Part shown: positions 48,765-50,168 of the stretch, in pieces | How the letters are laid out: each line of letters starts with the position of its first letter | Position numbering within the stretch: the first letter of the stretch is position 1 | Source of the DNA: Sutterella wadsworthensis | GTDB lineage: Bacteria > Pseudomonadota > Gammaproteobacteria > Burkholderiales > Burkholderiaceae_F | Direction of reading: 5' to 3' | DNA: 50,168 bases | NCBI RefSeq assembly: GCF_003315195.1 | Contig: NZ_QNRV01000022.1 | Span: 1-50,168 of the forward strand | Notes under the pieces: model-generated | The model's database searches: none | Told to the model about the DNA's origin: nothing | The model's input: the letters and a program-made list of their open reading frames with translations, nothing else | Made by a program: the position numbers and the translations under genes

Positions 48765-49916
48765 ATGACCCAAGCCGTGCTCATCCGCAATGCGGATCTC
48801 TATGCTCCTGAACATGTCGGCATGCGTGACATTCTTATCGCCGGCGGCAAGATCATCGCCGTGGAACCGCATCTTGAAAATGTGAATATCCCCGGGATGG
48901 AAACGGTTGATGCAGCGGGTCGGCGCGTGACGCCGGGCCTGATCGACCAGCACATTCACGTCACCGGCGGCGGCGGCGAGGGCGGTTGGGCAAGCCGCTG
49001 CCCAGAGCTCAATTTCTCCTCCTTGGTCAAAGGCGGTGTGACGAGTTTCATGGGCGTGTCAGGCACCGACAGCATGTCGCGCTCAATTGAAAATTTGCTC
49101 GCCAAGGTGCGCGGACTTACCGTTGAAGGTGCTTCGGGCTGGATGTGGACGAGCAACTACGCTTATCCGCCGGCGACCATCACCGGATCGGTGAAGGGAG
49201 ATCTCTTTGCCATCCCCGAATGCTTGGGCGTCAAGATTGCTATGGGCGACCATCGCTCGTCTTTCCCGACCGATCAGGAAGTCCTGCGGCTCCTTTCAGA
49301 AATCCGCGTCGCCGGCATGCTTACCGGCAAAACAGGCTTTCTGCATGTGCATTGCGGAGATTGGGGGGATGCGATTTTTGACCCGCTTGAAGCTGCGATT
49401 CCGAAGGGCATCCCGGCCAAGCATATGCGTCCGACGCATGTTGCCCGTCATCCTCAAGTATTTGAACGAGCCTGCCGCTTTGCCAAAATGGGCGGCTTTA
49501 TCGATATCACCACGGGCGGCGGCTGCTGGATGGGATCCGCTGCGGACGCGCTTATCGCGGCGCTCGAAAAGGATGTTCCGCTCGACCGCATCACGTTTTC
49601 TTCGGACGGTCAGGGTTCGATGCCGCGCTTCAACGAAGCCGGCGAGATGGTGGGCTTTGGCGTTGGCTCCATTGACTGCGACTTGGAAGCGGTGCGCTCT
49701 ACCGCCGAAAAGATTGGTCTTGACAAAGCGCTCCGTCCGATGACGGCAACCATTGCCGATGCACTGGGATTGACTGCCAAGGGCCGCGTACAGCCAGGCA
49801 AAGACGCCGATCTGCTGATCTTCGGTGATGAGCTTGAGCTTGCCGATGTCTTTATGAAGGGGCGCCGCATGATGCAGGACGGCAAAGTGATCGTGAAAGG
49901 TGCTTTTGAAGCGTGA
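48765..49916 (+). CDS. iadA: Isoaspartyl dipeptidase
   Basis: A 383-aa binuclear-metal peptidase (family M38) that hydrolyses beta-aspartyl dipeptides from damaged proteins. The ATG at 48765 (MTQAVLIRNADLYAPEHVG) has GAGG 10-11 nt upstream; an upstream frame adds 30 unconserved residues. Signatures are VTPGLIDQHIHVTGGGGEGG (metal His63, His65 and the substrate-binding Gly loop with Glu), GVTSFMGVSGTDSMSRS, WMWTSNYAYPP, VGFLHVHCGDWGD-like GFLHVHCGDWGD, MRPTHVARHPQVFE (His), and ITFSSDGQGSMPRF with the catalytic Asp. The length is normal. It is followed by a strong terminator and the group II intron. Confidence 0.95.
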   Translation: MTQAVLIRNADLYAPEHVGMRDILIAGGKIIAVEPHLENVNIPGMETVDAAGRRVTPGLIDQHIHVTGGGGEGGWASRCPELNFSSLVKGGVTSFMGVSGTDSMSRSIENLLAKVRGLTVEGASGWMWTSNYAYPPATITGSVKGDLFAIPECLGVKIAMGDHRSSFPTDQEVLRLLSEIRVAGMLTGKTGFLHVHCGDWGDAIFDPLEAAIPKGIPAKHMRPTHVARHPQVFERACRFAKMGGFIDITTGGGCWMGSAADALIAALEKDVPLDRITFSSDGQGSMPRFNEAGEMVGFGVGSIDCDLEAVRSTAEKIGLDKALRPMTATIADALGLTAKGRVQPGKDADLLIFGDELELADVFMKGRRMMQDGKVIVKGAFEA

Positions 49917-50035
49917 GCGGCCTGCTGCAGTCCATCGTGACCGCAATAATCCGGCGTCCCAAGCGCCTTGCTTCCCGGAATCTCGGTTAACCGGTCTCTA
50001 GTCCGGGAAGCCTTCCAAACGCCCATCTCAATCTA

Positions 50036-50070
50036 AAGCAGCGTGAGCAATGTCACGCTGCTTTTTTATT
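50036..50070 (+). terminator. iadA terminator
   Basis: AAGCAGCGTGA (50036-50046) and TCACGCTGCTT (50053-50063), perfect 11-base arms with a 6-base loop, then TTTTATTT. A small palindrome CGGTTAACCG (49984-49993) lies between it and the gene. The group II intron begins a few bases after the T-run. Confidence 0.92.
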
Positions 50071-50073
50071 TAA

Positions 50074-50168
50074 GTGCGCCCGGCAGCGCACGTGTGATTG
50101 TGTGGTGAAAGTCCACTGTCCGCCCGGTCGCGGGAAGGACTAGCAACTCGGCAGAGTCGAGGAGGCAA
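50074..50168 (+). mobile_element. 5' end of a group II intron (class C-like), continuing beyond window
   Basis: The sequence from 50074 starts GTGCGCCCGGCA, matching the conserved 5' boundary and start of domain I of bacterial group IIC introns (the Oceanobacillus iheyensis IIC intron starts GUGUGCCCGGCA). It continues with GGTGAAAGTCCACTGTCCG and GGACTAGCAACTCGGC, the domain I core pattern. It lies directly behind the iadA terminator, as class C introns favour terminator stem-loops as target sites. The intron-encoded reverse transcriptase/maturase would lie outside the window. Confidence 0.82.

Noticed and set aside
1-50168. CRISPR arrays, tRNA or rRNA genes, insertion-sequence transposases
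   Set aside because: No regularly spaced direct repeats, no cloverleaf with a CCA end and no transposase motif were recognised by eye; only the group II intron fragment at the end is a mobile element.

Overview
The window looks like the chromosome of a Gram-negative betaproteobacterium, most likely a gut Sutterellaceae (Sutterella/Parasutterella-like) species. This is inferred from the skp-lpxD-fabZ-lpxA-lpxB-rnhB envelope block, a giant ESPR-type autotransporter, the NsrR/Hmp pair and the moderately high G+C. No taxonomic marker gene (rRNA, ribosomal protein) is present, so the assignment is tentative. Coding density is high and the genes are ordinary bacterial ones. I see no CRISPR array, tRNA, rRNA or complete insertion sequence.

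Layout. 1-4134 (minus): 5'-terminal 1378 codons of a huge autotransporter with a 9-G/C homopolymer upstream, a candidate phase-variation tract. 4826-11184 (plus): periplasmic chaperone and lipid A block skp, lpxD, fabZ, lpxA, lpxB, then rnhB and a SpoU-type rRNA methyltransferase. 11369-17748 (mostly plus): iron-type alcohol dehydrogenase, a lone HigA-like protein, a tadA with an extra N-terminal domain, and an LD-carboxypeptidase translationally coupled to a hybrid histidine kinase. 17794-19809 (minus): hmp and nsrR with an NsrR operator. 20015-20346: an unassigned, highly structured candidate non-coding RNA with its own promoter and terminator. 20436-26947: two related lipoproteins, fhs, a FixJ-like regulator, a NimA-like flavoprotein, and thiC behind a TPP riboswitch. 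26986-30196: znuC-znuB-zur divergent from znuA. 30386-34013: orphan metQ, an aldo/keto reductase and a membrane-anchored unknown.

34097-39757 (minus) is the most unusual part: a MarR-headed operon with two diverged DUF1177 proteins, an Asp/Glu-racemase-family protein, an OPT-family transporter and an AroM protein. This looks like a regulated uptake and processing system for an unknown peptide-like or amino-acid-derived compound. Next to it (40056-43552, minus) is an APC amino-acid permease and an amidohydrolase under what I read as a lysine riboswitch plus terminator. 44428-47965: a Zn/Cd/Pb P-type ATPase with four N-terminal metal-binding repeats, divergent from a MerR-family regulator, with a classic 19-bp-spacer promoter. 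48765-49916: isoaspartyl dipeptidase iadA. The window ends about 95 nt inside a group II intron, probably class C, sitting directly behind the iadA terminator.

Functional threads: outer-membrane biogenesis (skp/lpx/autotransporter), metal homeostasis (Znu/Zur, ZntA/MerR), NO defence (NsrR/Hmp), folate and thiamine metabolism (Fhs, ThiC), and uptake and processing of amino acids and peptides (MetQ, OPT cluster, lysine-switch permease, IadA). Where a long open frame has a better supported internal start (Shine-Dalgarno, lipobox, promoter position), the trimmed start is given.
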